DNA of 64,000 nt from Shewanella schlegeliana (GCF_016765635.1 NZ_JAESVD010000001.1:310001-374000); one strand, 5' to 3'. Counted from the stretch's first letter, positions 36,701 through 49,230 are shown. The notes: generated from the letters alone by a model not told the origin. Made by a program: numbers and translations.

Positions 36701-36776
36701 CTGTCGAAGTCAGGTTAAGCGATTTAGTGGCTTTAAGCCTAAACATCCTGTTGAAGCTTTATTCAATTTGCTTTAA
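33729..36776 (+). CDS. ydiJ: FAD-linked oxidase with Fe-S domains, YdiJ (D-2-hydroxyglutarate dehydrogenase)
   Basis: Large 1015-residue flavo-iron-sulfur protein collinear with E. coli YdiJ, which has been reported as a D-2-hydroxyglutarate dehydrogenase. Order: FAD_binding_4 domain (about 45-275, RGGGTGTNGQSL, SNRATLGGMINTDASG), FAD-oxidase C domain (about 290-550, GMFGHVDAGVLHVRPALD), a Cys-rich segment CNGNGLCFN...PMCPS, a 4Fe-4S motif with Cys667, 670, 673 and 677 (CLACKACSSQCP), and a C-terminal CCG-type segment GCCGMAGTYG. It is monocistronic, between two hairpin terminators. Confidence 0.92.
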   Translation: MLPKLSHQQTLEPTYLSFLTTLEEGAFSGDIDTRYSARLAQATDNSVYQFLPQAVIYPKSALDVQIALKLSSQDEFAQVVFSARGGGTGTNGQSLTHGIIVDMSRYMNKVLEVNAAEGWVRVQAGVIKDALNDALRPHGFFFSPDLSTSNRATLGGMINTDASGAGSLVYGKTSDHVLGLTSTLFDGSELETQPLNHQQLADLAAVTDNPLGQQLISSIAEICKGNREQIEQRFPKLNRFLTGYDLKNVWDDELEYFDLSRILTGSEGTLAVITEAKLNITPLPTCRMMVNIKYDSFESALRHAPDLVKANATVVETVDSKVLNLAKEDIIWHSVSSLIQDVPGKEIDGLNMVEFAGEQADVEARVAKLEAMLTAQINQSEAGLLGYQVTSDKASINTIYAMRKKAVGLLGAAKGARKPIAFAEDTAVPPEKLADFILEFRALLDSHQLQYGMFGHVDAGVLHVRPALDMCDEHDERLLKTISDQVAELTLKYGGLMWGEHGKGVRGEYGPAVFGEHLYDLLEEVKGLFDPYNKLNPGKLVAPKNSGPMLYNVDSVKRGAFDRQIPIKTREAFPDVMNCNGNGLCFNYSLYSPMCPSFKVTGDRVQSPKGRAGLMREWLRLLEAEGIDVNELSRSKPLGWLQRAQNSLKIDKEYDYSHEVMESLKGCLACKACSSQCPVKVDVPKFRAQFFDLYYRRYLRPAKDYLVAGIEDSLPLMASAPRLVNAVSQNSLSKWVIKKSLGYVDAPALSVPTLKQRLEGHASRGYDLAALQQIPETERSQYVLVVQDPFNSFYEAGTVYHFVQLIEKLGLKPVLLPFKPNGKPIHIKGFLDKFARTAKSTADFLNQVAKLEMPMVGIDPALVLCYRDEYAEVLGGARGDFHVKLANEWLLEVLEEKAPQERKSDSAKTEFTWFSHCTESTAKPNTANEWKGIFEHFGATLHTVNLGCCGMAGTYGHEAENLERSKALFEMSWEQTLSKLPQSQVLISGYSCRSQVKRFSGFKPKHPVEALFNLL

Positions 36777-36785
36777 TCGTACCGA

Positions 36786-36815
36786 GTAAAAAACTAGCCA
36801 ATGGCTAGTTTTTTA
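36786..36815 (+). terminator. Terminator of ydiJ
   Basis: AAACTAGCC-AAT-GGCTAGTTT hairpin with a T-run, starting about ten bases after the ydiJ stop. Confidence 0.9.
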
Positions 36816-36841
36816 CTATTGGTTGATAGAAAGGAGGGCTT

Positions 36842-37312
36842 ATGACACCTAACAAAACACAGTTAGCTGAAACGGCTAAAAGAGCCGAATTCAGCAAAGC
36901 TACAGAAGCGGTATCTGCCCTAGGGGCGTTTCCCTCGCTATGTAACGAGGAGGCCCTATTTGAGATCCGCACGAATGGTGACTGGTTTTATCGTGACAGC
37001 CCGTTGCCGGTTAAATTTTGTAAGCTATTTAGCAGTATTTTAAATCGAATAGATAATCAATATTTCCTCATTACTCCAGTTGAAAAACTACGGGTAGCAG
37101 TGGTGCAGCAGGCCTTGGTTATAGTGGATTATACGTGCCATCCCGATGGCCCATTTGCACTTAAATCGAGTATTGATACCGAACACCTTATTGCAAATTT
37201 TGAACAGTTTATTATTGGTGAAGAGAGTGTCACCTTAACGCTAGATAGAGGCATTATGGCCAAGTTAAATCGTGCTTGTTTTTACCGTTTTATTAACGAG
37301 TTTGTTGTCTGA
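36842..37312 (+). CDS. DUF1285 family protein
   Basis: A 156-residue soluble protein of unknown function. The segment FEIRTNGDWFYRDSPLPVKFCKLFSSILNRIDNQYFLITPVEKLRVAV matches the DUF1285 pattern (inorganic WFY...P(I/L).R..L..LF..VL...Y.L.TPVEK). No signal peptide or helices. A very strong AAAGGAGGG ribosome site precedes the ATG. It is followed on the same strand by a MarR regulator after 154 bases; no functional link is evident. Confidence 0.75.
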   Translation: MTPNKTQLAETAKRAEFSKATEAVSALGAFPSLCNEEALFEIRTNGDWFYRDSPLPVKFCKLFSSILNRIDNQYFLITPVEKLRVAVVQQALVIVDYTCHPDGPFALKSSIDTEHLIANFEQFIIGEESVTLTLDRGIMAKLNRACFYRFINEFVV

Positions 37313-37466
37313 CTGGAGCAAATCGATTAGCCAAATAGTTTAATGTTAACCTTGTGATTTATAGGTCATTTGGCTGAGACTTGGCAATAAACTCTCTCGA
37401 AAACTAGTTTCTTTTGGTGTAAGTGATAAGATTAGGTGAAGCCTAAAAGAGCCTTGGAGGTGCTGA

Positions 37467-37880
37467 TTGAATCATTTTGAGAGTCTAGGCTACTTGGTGT
37501 CTCATCTGAATGTCGATCTACAAAATTTGTTAGATCAACGCCTTAAAAGATACCAGCTAGATATTAAGCTGTGGCCAGTGCTGTTTTCACTCTGGCAAGA
37601 AGAGGGCGTTACTCAAACGACACTCTCTAAGCAATGTGATGTTGCAAATTACACTATGACTCGACTGCTCGATCAGTTACAGCAACAAGGGCTAATTACT
37701 CGCCATCAAGATGCGGAGAATCGCCGCGCCTTTCAAATCTATCTCACCGATAGTGGTAAAGCACTCGAGCAGGACTTAGTTAGAGAGGCTGAGCGAGTCA
37801 ATGAAGCCTTTTTAGATAACTTGGCCTTGGATGAGCGCACAACCTTTTTGAAGCTTCTTAATAAGATAAATCGATTTTAG
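37467..37880 (+). CDS. MarR family transcriptional regulator
   Basis: 137-residue winged-helix dimeric regulator. It starts at TTG with GGAGG eight bases upstream. The wHTH (VTQTTLSKQCDVANYTMTRLLDQLQQQGLITRHQDAENRRAFQIYLTDSGKAL, about residues 48-102) with the wing DxxNRR is typical of MarR. Flanking helices form the dimer interface. The only nearby candidate targets are itself and the lipoprotein gene 90 bases downstream; the effector is unknown. Confidence 0.88.
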   Translation: MNHFESLGYLVSHLNVDLQNLLDQRLKRYQLDIKLWPVLFSLWQEEGVTQTTLSKQCDVANYTMTRLLDQLQQQGLITRHQDAENRRAFQIYLTDSGKALEQDLVREAERVNEAFLDNLALDERTTFLKLLNKINRF

Positions 37881-37973
37881 CGTTTTCTTCGTTTTGTCGA
37901 CAATTTATTGGTAACACTTGCACACTTCTTTTGCCTAGGCTCTAATAATGGTAAACCTTTCTAAGGAGCCGTT

Positions 37974-38390
37974 ATGAGAACGCTATTTGTCACATTATGT
38001 GTTATCCCACTATTATGCGCCTGCTCGGTTAATATCAATAAGTCAAAGCCTAAGTCTCAACAGCCGTCATCTAGTCAAGAATGCGTTGGCAGTGGCAGCT
38101 TTATCCAGTCTATTAAGTTAGCTAGCGGCGCAAGTTTAGTGGTGGAAGAGGGGCGGTTAGAGCCACGCTCTATAGGCAGTGTGACCGTTAAGCTCTATCG
38201 TGACTTGAATGTCGGCGATTTTGCTGGTGCAGTGAGCTTTCCCCGTGATGGCACAATCTTAAAAGCGCTGCTCATAGAAAACGGCAGTAATAAACAGAAG
38301 TTATCAATTACCACAGTGACTGCGGGTAGTGGAAATTATCAAGCGAGCCAGTTAGTTTGCATCGAAGGTGACAATATCAAACTGTGCTAA
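37974..38390 (+). CDS. Lipoprotein resembling periplasmic I-type lysozyme inhibitor (PliI)
   Basis: 138 residues with a lipoprotein signal (MRTLFVTLCVIPLLCAC, lipobox LLCAC). The mature part has SGASLVVEEGRLEPRSIGSVTVKLYRD and FPRDGTILKALLIE, which resemble the EPRSIGSY(S/T)VRLY and RDG patterns I associate with PliI proteins that protect against invertebrate-type lysozyme. Two C-terminal Cys (VCIEGDNIKLC) may form a disulfide. It follows the MarR gene by 93 bases. The family call is from memory of motifs and should be treated as tentative. Confidence 0.55.
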   Translation: MRTLFVTLCVIPLLCACSVNINKSKPKSQQPSSSQECVGSGSFIQSIKLASGASLVVEEGRLEPRSIGSVTVKLYRDLNVGDFAGAVSFPRDGTILKALLIENGSNKQKLSITTVTAGSGNYQASQLVCIEGDNIKLC

Positions 38391-38425
38391 TTCATTCTTT
38401 AGTACAAGGGAGGTTTCAGCGCCAG

Positions 38426-38770
38426 TTACCCAAGAATTAGCAGGAATACAGCTGTAACCCCAATGGCCAACATCCCTTGCTGGATCTGCAGACGGCTACG
38501 GTACAACTCTCTCTTGCCCTGTTTTAGGCTCGCGACTAAGTTATTTTGCTTGTAAATTCGGCAGACAAGTTGCTCTGTTATAGGGTCTAGTAGTAAGTGT
38601 AACTTGGCCGCTTTACCATCGTTTAACATCAGGGTGTACTCGCTCTGTTGGCTAAAATTAAGCTTACTCGAGATGTGTTGTCCATTGATATAGATCTTCT
38701 CTAACCCACACCAGTCACTGGCTTGTAGCTCGATGTCATCCTGATTGATCGCGAACTTAAATGTCACCAT
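38426..38770 (-). CDS. Small protein of unknown function with C-terminal membrane helix
   Basis: 114 residues, not recognised. The N-terminal 90 residues look like a beta-rich soluble domain (FKFAINQDDIELQASDWCGLEKIYINGQHISSKLNF) resembling a small membrane-anchored sensor or binding fold; the last 16 residues (GMLAIGVTAVFLLILG) form one hydrophobic helix at the very C-terminus, as in tail-anchored proteins. It converges on the PliI-like gene and is upstream of leucine dehydrogenase on no shared strand signal. It is probably real, given codon use and length. Confidence 0.55.
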   Translation of the reverse strand: MVTFKFAINQDDIELQASDWCGLEKIYINGQHISSKLNFSQQSEYTLMLNDGKAAKLHLLLDPITEQLVCRIYKQNNLVASLKQGKRELYRSRLQIQQGMLAIGVTAVFLLILG

Positions 38771-38897
38771 GATGCGGCCTTTTTCTAATTGCTGTGGCCT
38801 TAATTCAAGCAGAGGGAAGTCATCTTTTCCAGTGTACTAGTTTCGATTGCTTAACTTGGCTTGTTATCTATTTGTTGAGCATAGCAATTGTAGGCAA

Positions 38898-38933
38898 AAA
38901 AATACCCAGCAATGTAAGCCGGGTATTTTTTAA
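38898..38933 (-). terminator. Terminator of leucine dehydrogenase gene
   Basis: AAATACCC / GGGTATTT stem with inner GC / GC pairing and flanking A and T runs, 13 bases past the ldh stop on the minus strand. Confidence 0.85.
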
Positions 38934-38945
38934 TGTTTTGTTTGT

Positions 38946-39977
38946 CTATTTTGCGGCGTCGATAATGGCTCTTGCCATTTCGTCGGCAACGTCACCGGTA
39001 GGACGATTTTGCTCATCAGATTGGGCAAAGATGGTGAGCAGGGTGTTGTAGATCTCTTCAACTTTTGCGGTTGCCGCACTAGCATCATAGTCTTTTTCAA
39101 ATGAAACGTTGATGATGCCACCTGCATTGATGACGTAGTCTGGAGCATACAGAATGCCGAGATCTTTTAGCATCTCACCGTGACGCACTTCACCAAGCTG
39201 ATTGTTAGCACAGCCTGCAACAATAGTCGCTTTAAGCAGTGGAATAGTAATATCATTAATTGTTGCGCCTAAGGCACAAGGAGCGTACACATCAACTTCT
39301 TGATGGTAGATATCTTGTGGAGCTACAACTGTTGCACCAAACTCGCTAGCCACTCTGTCTAGCGATGATTGATGGATATCGGTAACAATCAACTGGGCAC
39401 CTTCAGCATGTAGGTGACGACAGAGGTAATAACCTACATGGCCAACTCCTTGAACAGAGATCTTAAGCCCTTTAAGGCTATCTAGACCACGCTGGTGCTT
39501 AACGGCTGCTTTAATTCCTAAATAGGTACCAAGAGCGGTATACGGTGATGGATCGCCACTCTTGCCCTCTAAACCTGCCATATAGGGGGTTTCTTGATGT
39601 GCAATCATGATGTCAGCGGTTGAAACTCCCACGTCCTCTGCTGAGTAGTACTTACCGCCTAAGGTATGAATACAACGACCAAAGGCTCTAAAGAGTGCTT
39701 CTCTATCTTCAACTTTGGGATCGGCGATAATCACGGATTTACCACCACCCATAGCGAGGCCTGCAAGGGCGTTCTTATAAGTCATACCACGTGATAAGCG
39801 TAATACATCTGTGATGGCTTCGTCATCAGACTCATAGTTCCACATTCTACAGCCACCAACAGCAGGGCCAAGGTTAGTGTTGTGGATGGCGATAATGGCT
39901 TTTAAGCCGCTTTCTTTATCATGACAAAATACGACCTGTTCATGGTCGTCGAAAGAGATGTGATTAAAAACTGCCAC
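38946..39977 (-). CDS. ldh: Leucine dehydrogenase (Glu/Leu/Phe/Val dehydrogenase family)
   Basis: NAD-dependent oxidative deamination of branched-chain amino acids to 2-oxo acids, the first step of their breakdown. 343 residues, with the substrate region GCRMWNY, the catalytic Lys in MTYKNALAGLAMGGGKSVI (about residues 65-83), and a Rossmann GVGHVG motif near 177. The upstream region carries a perfect LiuR-type palindrome (40134-40151), consistent with control together with branched-chain amino acid catabolism. Confidence 0.93.
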   Translation of the reverse strand: MAVFNHISFDDHEQVVFCHDKESGLKAIIAIHNTNLGPAVGGCRMWNYESDDEAITDVLRLSRGMTYKNALAGLAMGGGKSVIIADPKVEDREALFRAFGRCIHTLGGKYYSAEDVGVSTADIMIAHQETPYMAGLEGKSGDPSPYTALGTYLGIKAAVKHQRGLDSLKGLKISVQGVGHVGYYLCRHLHAEGAQLIVTDIHQSSLDRVASEFGATVVAPQDIYHQEVDVYAPCALGATINDITIPLLKATIVAGCANNQLGEVRHGEMLKDLGILYAPDYVINAGGIINVSFEKDYDASAATAKVEEIYNTLLTIFAQSDEQNRPTGDVADEMARAIIDAAK

Positions 39978-40123
39978 TTGTTGATCTCCGCTGTGAGCAT
40001 CGAATTACCACGACTATATTAATACAGTGTGGTCTGCTTGTTATATTTATTGCAGAACGATAGCATTTAGCGATACTCTCAACAAAGTAAAGATTCGGAA
40101 TATTTGTGACCTATCTGGCAATT

Positions 40124-40152
40124 TTGCTTTCCACTTTACGTTAACGTAAAGT
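40124..40152 (+). promoter_or_regulatory. LiuR-type operator within a candidate promoter
   Basis: CTTTACGTTAACGTAAAG (40134-40151) is a perfect 18-bp palindrome matching the LiuR (MerR family) consensus for branched-chain amino acid catabolism genes in Shewanella and relatives. On the plus strand it fills the 17-base spacer between TTGCTT (40124-40129) and TAAAGT (40147-40152), the position MerR-type regulators use. It lies between divergent ldh and the DUF4826 gene and may act on either or both. Confidence 0.7.
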
Positions 40153-40186
40153 ATTGGCTTGATTTGAGCGTGATAGGTGTGCAAGG

Positions 40187-40217
40187 TTTTTGTCTGTCTG
40201 ATAGACAGAAACAAAAA
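40187..40217. promoter_or_regulatory. Inverted repeat in the leader of the DUF4826 gene
   Basis: CTGTCT-GAT-AGACAG with flanking TTTTTGT / AAACAAAAA gives a nearly perfect 31-base palindrome ending 24 bases before the ATG at 40241. It could be an operator or an mRNA hairpin near the ribosome site. Confidence 0.5.
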
Positions 40218-40240
40218 TAACAATAAGAAAGGAAGTGTAA

Positions 40241-40666
40241 ATGGCTGAACAAGCAGTAGACCAAGAACAACTTAGACAAGAATGGATTAGAACTCAGTTC
40301 CAAAAGGCGAATAAGTTTTTGGCTGAAAAAGGCATCATGCCTGATAAAGTTCACCCTGATGAAAGCCGCTATTTAGCACCTTATGTTGCAATCTGGAAAA
40401 TCGACTCTAAAAAGCCAAACAAAAAAACATTTTGGGTGATGTCAGGCGATCTGCCATCTGATTATGTCGATATTAGTGTTGCCGCCACTGCTCGTGACGC
40501 AGTGCGTCACTTTTCAATGATGTGGCAGATGAAGGCTGAAAACATTCAGCGCTCAGGCTTGACTAAAGATCCTGCTCAGGCAAAATTTGCTCAGCTGTTA
40601 GTATCACGAGCTGAGAGCCTCTATAAGATGCAGGCTGATGATTCTATCTGGGGCCCAAGCGCTTAG
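40241..40666 (+). CDS. DUF4826 family protein
   Basis: 141-residue soluble protein of unknown function, conserved in marine gammaproteobacteria. Key visible features: RQEWIRTQFQKANKFLAEKGI at the N-terminus, APYVAIWKIDSK and WVMSGDLPSDYV in the middle, then a helical C-terminus rich in Gln, Met and Ala. No signal or membrane segment. A GGAAG ribosome site precedes the ATG. It diverges from ldh across a LiuR-type palindrome, so it may share that control. Confidence 0.7.
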   Translation: MAEQAVDQEQLRQEWIRTQFQKANKFLAEKGIMPDKVHPDESRYLAPYVAIWKIDSKKPNKKTFWVMSGDLPSDYVDISVAATARDAVRHFSMMWQMKAENIQRSGLTKDPAQAKFAQLLVSRAESLYKMQADDSIWGPSA

Positions 40667-40695
40667 CTCGGCATAGCTGCCAACACCTATTGAAT

Positions 40696-40722
40696 AAAAG
40701 GCATCATTAAGATGCCTTTTTT
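40696..40722. terminator. Bidirectional terminator between DUF4826 gene and roxA
   Basis: GGCATC-ATTAA-GATGCC hairpin with A-run left and T-run right. Confidence 0.88.
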
Positions 40723-40743
40723 GATCTTGAGACTTTACCCATA

Positions 40744-41874
40744 TTACTCACCGAAATAGAAATAGCCTCGATTAAGAAGAGTGAGTATAAGCGCTTTTGT
40801 TGCTGAGCATTGAAGTAAGAGCGTTGCTTGCTCATTATCAAAACTCAACTTTTCGGCTAATTGAGTGACATTTTTCGCGATAGCCTCAGGGTACTCAAAT
40901 GCCTCTCCATTGATAAATACTCGTGATACGCTGTCACTCTCTAGTTGTAATAACTTGAGTCCACCAATACGGTAGAGAAGTGCGCCTTGGTTAATATAAT
41001 CATCTAGCTCTTCAGCGCGATAGACCTCTTGTGGTTCACAAATATCGAGCTCAAAGCGGTTTAGGCTCAGCATCTTGCCGAGGACTGCTTGATAGTGAGT
41101 TGGGGAAGAGGCAAATTCTGAGATCAGTGCCATCATTCCCTGTTGATGGTCTGCACTTACTTGGCTTGGTTGGGTTGGTTCACTATTGGATGTGAAACGT
41201 TTTAGCCCTATAGCGTTATCGATAAGGTTATCGGCTATTTCACTAAACAGCTCTTGTTGACTTGGAGCGCGAAAACCCATGGAGTAACTCATTGCCGTAG
41301 TAATGGTTTGACCTTGGTGTGGGTAACCCGGTGGAATATAAAGTAGATCGCCCTTTTGTAAAATCGCATCGATAATGGGCTCAAAGCCTTCAATTAATGG
41401 CGTGGTAGGGTCGTTATTCTTTGGGGCGTATTGGCCTTTATCACCGACGGTCCAATGGCGCTCACCTTCGCCCTGAATAATAAACACATCATAGTTATCG
41501 ATATGGGCACCGACGCCACCACCTGGGGTTGCAAAAGAGACCATTAAGTCATCGAAGCGCCAGTCTGGCAGAAAACGAAAGGCATTAATGAAGTCTGCAG
41601 AGTCAGGATGCCAGTGGTTGAGTGCTTGTACGAGTAATTGCCAATTTTTATCGCCAAATTGAGTGTAGTCCTCGAAGGGCCCTTCAATCATTTGCCAGTC
41701 ATTCTCTTTGGTCACCACGACTCGTGACGAAACAGCCTCTTCACAGGCAAGACCGGCGAGTTCATCAGGAGTAATAATATCTTCAAAATTTTCAAAGGCA
41801 TTTCTAATCAATAGCGGCTTTTTTTGCCAATATTGGTCGATAAAGGTTTTTAGATCGAAATTGAGATAATACAT
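40744..41874 (-). CDS. roxA: Ribosomal protein uL16 arginine 3-hydroxylase RoxA (YcfD)
   Basis: Fe(II)/2-oxoglutarate oxygenase that hydroxylates an arginine of ribosomal protein uL16. The JmjC-type cupin has the iron-binding HxD in GAHIDNYD (about residues 125-130) and the distal His in YPHQGQT; the 2OG-binding region and the C-terminal winged-helix part are present. 376 residues is normal. It lies just downstream of purB on the same strand but is separated by a strong terminator. Confidence 0.93.
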   Translation of the reverse strand: MYYLNFDLKTFIDQYWQKKPLLIRNAFENFEDIITPDELAGLACEEAVSSRVVVTKENDWQMIEGPFEDYTQFGDKNWQLLVQALNHWHPDSADFINAFRFLPDWRFDDLMVSFATPGGGVGAHIDNYDVFIIQGEGERHWTVGDKGQYAPKNNDPTTPLIEGFEPIIDAILQKGDLLYIPPGYPHQGQTITTAMSYSMGFRAPSQQELFSEIADNLIDNAIGLKRFTSNSEPTQPSQVSADHQQGMMALISEFASSPTHYQAVLGKMLSLNRFELDICEPQEVYRAEELDDYINQGALLYRIGGLKLLQLESDSVSRVFINGEAFEYPEAIAKNVTQLAEKLSFDNEQATLLLQCSATKALILTLLNRGYFYFGE

Positions 41875-41904
41875 AGGTACTAGGGGGCCAGAAGTTGATG
41901 AAAT

Positions 41905-41942
41905 AGATAAAAGAAAGGCGTTAAGCCTAAGCTTAACGCCTT
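41905..41942 (-). terminator. Terminator of the purB cluster
   Basis: AAGGCGTTAAGC-CTAA-GCTTAACGCCTT, a 12-bp perfect stem, followed on the minus strand by a U-rich tract. Confidence 0.9.
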
Positions 41943-41990
41943 ATTTGACCCATTTATAGTCGATGGGCTAACTAATCACGCGATAACGCC

Positions 41991-44010
<2,020 letters not shown>

Positions 44011-44013
44011 TGA

Positions 44014-45129
44014 TTAATCTCTTATTAGTGCGTCAATAATGCCGCCACCAAGACAAATTTCACCATCATAAAATACTGCTGATTGCCCTGGCGTTACAGC
44101 CGCAACTGGGTTATCAAACATGACGCGTAAAACATCGTCACTGTCGTAGGTTACACGACAAGGTACATCGTGCTGACGGTAGCGAGTCTTGACGGTGATT
44201 TGGGCGCCGTCAGCAGGGCCTTTTCTGTCAACCCAATGTAATTGGTTGGCAATCAAGCCATCAGACATTAGGCGAGGGTGGTTACCACCTTGGCCTACGA
44301 TTAGCACATTGCGTACAAGATCTTTCTCGACCACGTACCAAGGATCTTCGTTGCTATTCTTCAAACCGCCGATACCTAGACCCTTACGCTGTCCAAGGGT
44401 GTGATACATCAAACCTTGGTGGGTACCAATCACTTCGCCTTCGCTGGTTTCGATATTACCCGGTTGGGCTGGCAAGAAAGTTTGTAGGAAATCGGTAAAT
44501 TTACGCTCGCCGATAAAGCAGATCCCGGTGCTATCTTTTTTATCGTGGGTGATAAGCCCCATTTCTTTGGCGATTTCACGCACTTCACTCTTTTCTAATT
44601 CGCCGACAGGGAATAGAGAGCGTGCGACTTGCTCGTGACTCAAGGTGTAGAGGAAGTAACTTTGATCTTTATTTCCATCGATACCGCGTAGCATCTGGCT
44701 AGTGCCATCAACATCGCGGCGGCGCACATAATGGCCCATGGCGATATAGTCGGCATCTAAGATCTCATCTGCAAATTCGAGGAAAGCTTTAAACTTAATC
44801 TCTTTATTACACATGATATCGGGATTTGGAGTGCGGCCGGCTTTGTATTCGGCTAAGAAATACTCAAACACGTTATCCCAGTATTCTGAGGCAAAGTTAA
44901 CTGTATGCAGTTTAATACCAAGCTTATCGCAGACAGCCTGTGCATCTTTAAGGTCTTCGGCTGCCGCGCAATATTCATCCGTGTCATCTTCTTCCCAGTT
45001 CTTCATGAACAGGCCTTCAACCTGATAGCCCTGTTTCATTAACAGGTAGGCTGAAACTGATGAATCTACACCACCGGACATGCCGACGATGACTTTTTTA
45101 CCAAGATGAGTGGGTTCGATTGACGTCAT
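44014..45129 (-). CDS. mnmA: tRNA 2-thiouridylase MnmA
   Basis: Thiolates U34 of tRNA-Lys, Glu and Gln using sulfur relayed by IscS and the Tus proteins. 371 residues. The PP-loop [16 protein letters not shown] is at about residues 16-31; the catalytic Cys pair lies in [12 protein letters not shown] and [14 protein letters not shown]-terminal beta-barrel region follows. It is interesting beside this window's four tRNA-Lys(UUU) genes, which are among its substrates. Confidence 0.97.
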   Translation of the reverse strand: MTSIEPTHLGKKVIVGMSGGVDSSVSAYLLMKQGYQVEGLFMKNWEEDDTDEYCAAAEDLKDAQAVCDKLGIKLHTVNFASEYWDNVFEYFLAEYKAGRTPNPDIMCNKEIKFKAFLEFADEILDADYIAMGHYVRRRDVDGTSQMLRGIDGNKDQSYFLYTLSHEQVARSLFPVGELEKSEVREIAKEMGLITHDKKDSTGICFIGERKFTDFLQTFLPAQPGNIETSEGEVIGTHQGLMYHTLGQRKGLGIGGLKNSNEDPWYVVEKDLVRNVLIVGQGGNHPRLMSDGLIANQLHWVDRKGPADGAQITVKTRYRQHDVPCRVTYDSDDVLRVMFDNPVAAVTPGQSAVFYDGEICLGGGIIDALIRD

Positions 45130-45431
45130 AAATCCTAAAAAAACCTTTGTGTTTACTGAATAGTGCTACGAATCAGCAGATCGCTGAATGGCTTATTCAT
45201 ACAATGTGCTGGTATCAGACCGCGGCTTTCTGCGGGTGCATATTCTATCATGCATTATGGGACTGGGCTATCTAGCAGGTCTTTATCTTTTGCCTTTATC
45301 AATCTTAGGGAGAAATATTTGGGTTTAACAGGGACTGAAAGTGACATTGTGAGCTGTTTTCAAAGGGCTAACAGAGAGAAAGTTTACCAATAGAGGCTAC
45401 CTCGTCAACTCCTAGGCGCTTTTAGTTAAGC
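45130..45431. other. Gene-free stretch between nudJ and mnmA
   Basis: About 300 bases with no credible gene; a short plus-strand open frame (45163-45393) lacks a ribosome site. A CCGCGG...CTGCGG partial inverted repeat near 45219 is the only structure seen. It breaks the otherwise tight mnmA-nudJ operon and may hold the mnmA promoter. Confidence 0.55.
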
Positions 45432-45884
45432 TTATACATATTCATCATCGATAATCTCCAATGGATAGTGTTTCCCATCCAAGTAATCATCGATAGATTT
45501 AAGGACTAAAGGGCTGCGATGACAGCTGCTTAACTGGTTGATTTCATCAAGGCTTAACCACTTGAGCGCATTGATAGTCGGATCTTCAGGTTTTGAGGTT
45601 AACACTTTGTCTAATTTGACAAAAAAGGTATACCGTACAAATGAGAGTACCTCACTGGCACGATATTGATAGATCCCAACGAGTCCTTGAGGCTGGAGAG
45701 CTAAACCAGTCTCCTCTTTAACCTCACGAATACAGGCATCGACTATCGATTCATCGGCTTCAATGTGTCCCGCAGGCTGATTGTATTTAAGTTCACCAGC
45801 AATCAACTCTTCTACAATAAGGAACTTCTCCTGAGCCTCAATAACGCAGGCGACTGTGGTATAGGGTCTATAACGCTCAGCCAT
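45432..45884 (-). CDS. nudJ: NUDIX hydrolase NudJ (phosphatase)
   Basis: In E. coli NudJ dephosphorylates thiamine pyrimidine pyrophosphate and nucleoside di- and triphosphates. 150 residues with a complete Nudix box, [23 protein letters not shown] (about residues 39-61). The N-terminus [12 protein letters not shown] is typical of NudJ. It overlaps the end of rluE by 8 bases, so it is translationally coupled to it. Confidence 0.92.
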   Translation of the reverse strand: MAERYRPYTTVACVIEAQEKFLIVEELIAGELKYNQPAGHIEADESIVDACIREVKEETGLALQPQGLVGIYQYRASEVLSFVRYTFFVKLDKVLTSKPEDPTINALKWLSLDEINQLSSCHRSPLVLKSIDDYLDGKHYPLEIIDDEYV

Positions 45885-46584
45885 TAGGAGTACTTTTCAT
45901 ATCGATCTGTCTAAATTCACCATTTTTAAGATCATCTAGACTCCATTGGCCTATTTTATAGCGGATTAATCTTAAGGTTGGAAAGCCAATGTGCGCCGTC
46001 ATACGTCTAACTTGGCGGTTGCGGCCTTCACAGATCTGGATCTCTAACCAAGTGGTCGGAATATTGGCTCTTTCACGGATCGGTGGAGTTCTTTCCCATA
46101 CCTTTGGCTTATTCATAATTTGGATTTTAGCTGGGAGAGTCATGCCATCTTTTAGCTCAACGCCTTGGCGTAGTTTCTCGAGATCTTCGTCTGTTGGTGC
46201 TCCTTCGACCTGGGCCCAATAGGTTTTATAAGTTTTCTTTTTGGGTTCAGTAATTTGGGATTGTAACTTACCGTCGTTGGTGAGCAGGAGTAGTCCTTCG
46301 CTATCTCTGTCTAAGCGACCTGCGGCATATACACCGGGCACAGGAATAAAATCTTTAAGCGTTTGCCTACCTTGTTCATCGGTAAACTGACACAGAACGT
46401 CAAAAGGTTTGTTAAATAGCACTATGACAGGATTGGCAACTGTTTTAGCTTTCGGTCGGTTTCTATTGTTGACTCTGCTTTGAGGCTTTGCCGCAGTCTT
46501 GTTACTGGCACTATTGGTAAAGCTTGAAGAGCGAGTCTTGTTGCTTTTTCTTGTTGGTGTTTTTTTTGAAAATGGCTGTGTCAC
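45877..46584 (-). CDS. rluE: 23S rRNA pseudouridine synthase RluE
   Basis: Makes pseudouridine at position 2457 of 23S rRNA (E. coli numbering). 235 residues. The catalytic Asp is in [19 protein letters not shown] and the family segment [24 protein letters not shown] is present. The first 45 residues are a basic, low-complexity extension (Lys, Arg, Asn, Ser), which is common in marine relatives. First gene of the block leading to purB. Confidence 0.93.
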   Translation of the reverse strand: MTQPFSKKTPTRKSNKTRSSSFTNSASNKTAAKPQSRVNNRNRPKAKTVANPVIVLFNKPFDVLCQFTDEQGRQTLKDFIPVPGVYAAGRLDRDSEGLLLLTNDGKLQSQITEPKKKTYKTYWAQVEGAPTDEDLEKLRQGVELKDGMTLPAKIQIMNKPKVWERTPPIRERANIPTTWLEIQICEGRNRQVRRMTAHIGFPTLRLIRYKIGQWSLDDLKNGEFRQIDMKSTPNG

Positions 46585-49113
<2,529 letters not shown>

Positions 49114-49124
49114 CATGACTAAGG

Positions 49125-49152
49125 CCTGTTATCAGATACAGGCCTTTTTTAT
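49125..49152 (+). terminator. Terminator of icd
   Basis: AAGGCCTGT / ACAGGCCTT stem with a 7-base loop followed by T-run. Confidence 0.88.
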
Positions 49153-49178
49153 TCATTTGCATAATGATTGAGACAATA

Positions 49179-49214
49179 AAAAAGCAGAGTAGGCTAACCA
49201 CTCTGCTTTTTTTA
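49179..49214. terminator. Bidirectional terminator between icd and cspD
   Basis: AAAAGCAGAGT / ACTCTGCTTTT hairpin with a 10-base loop and flanking A and T runs; the likely end of the cspD transcript. Confidence 0.85.
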
Positions 49215-49230
49215 TCTCTTATCGCAACCT

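Noticed and set aside
38794..39051. 85-codon plus-strand ORF with a hydrophobic stretch near the ldh terminator
   Set aside because: It crosses the ldh terminator and overlaps the conserved 3' end of ldh; no ribosome site of note.
45163..45393. 76-codon ORF between nudJ and mnmA
   Set aside because: No ribosome site, no recognisable features, and opposite in strand to the surrounding operon.
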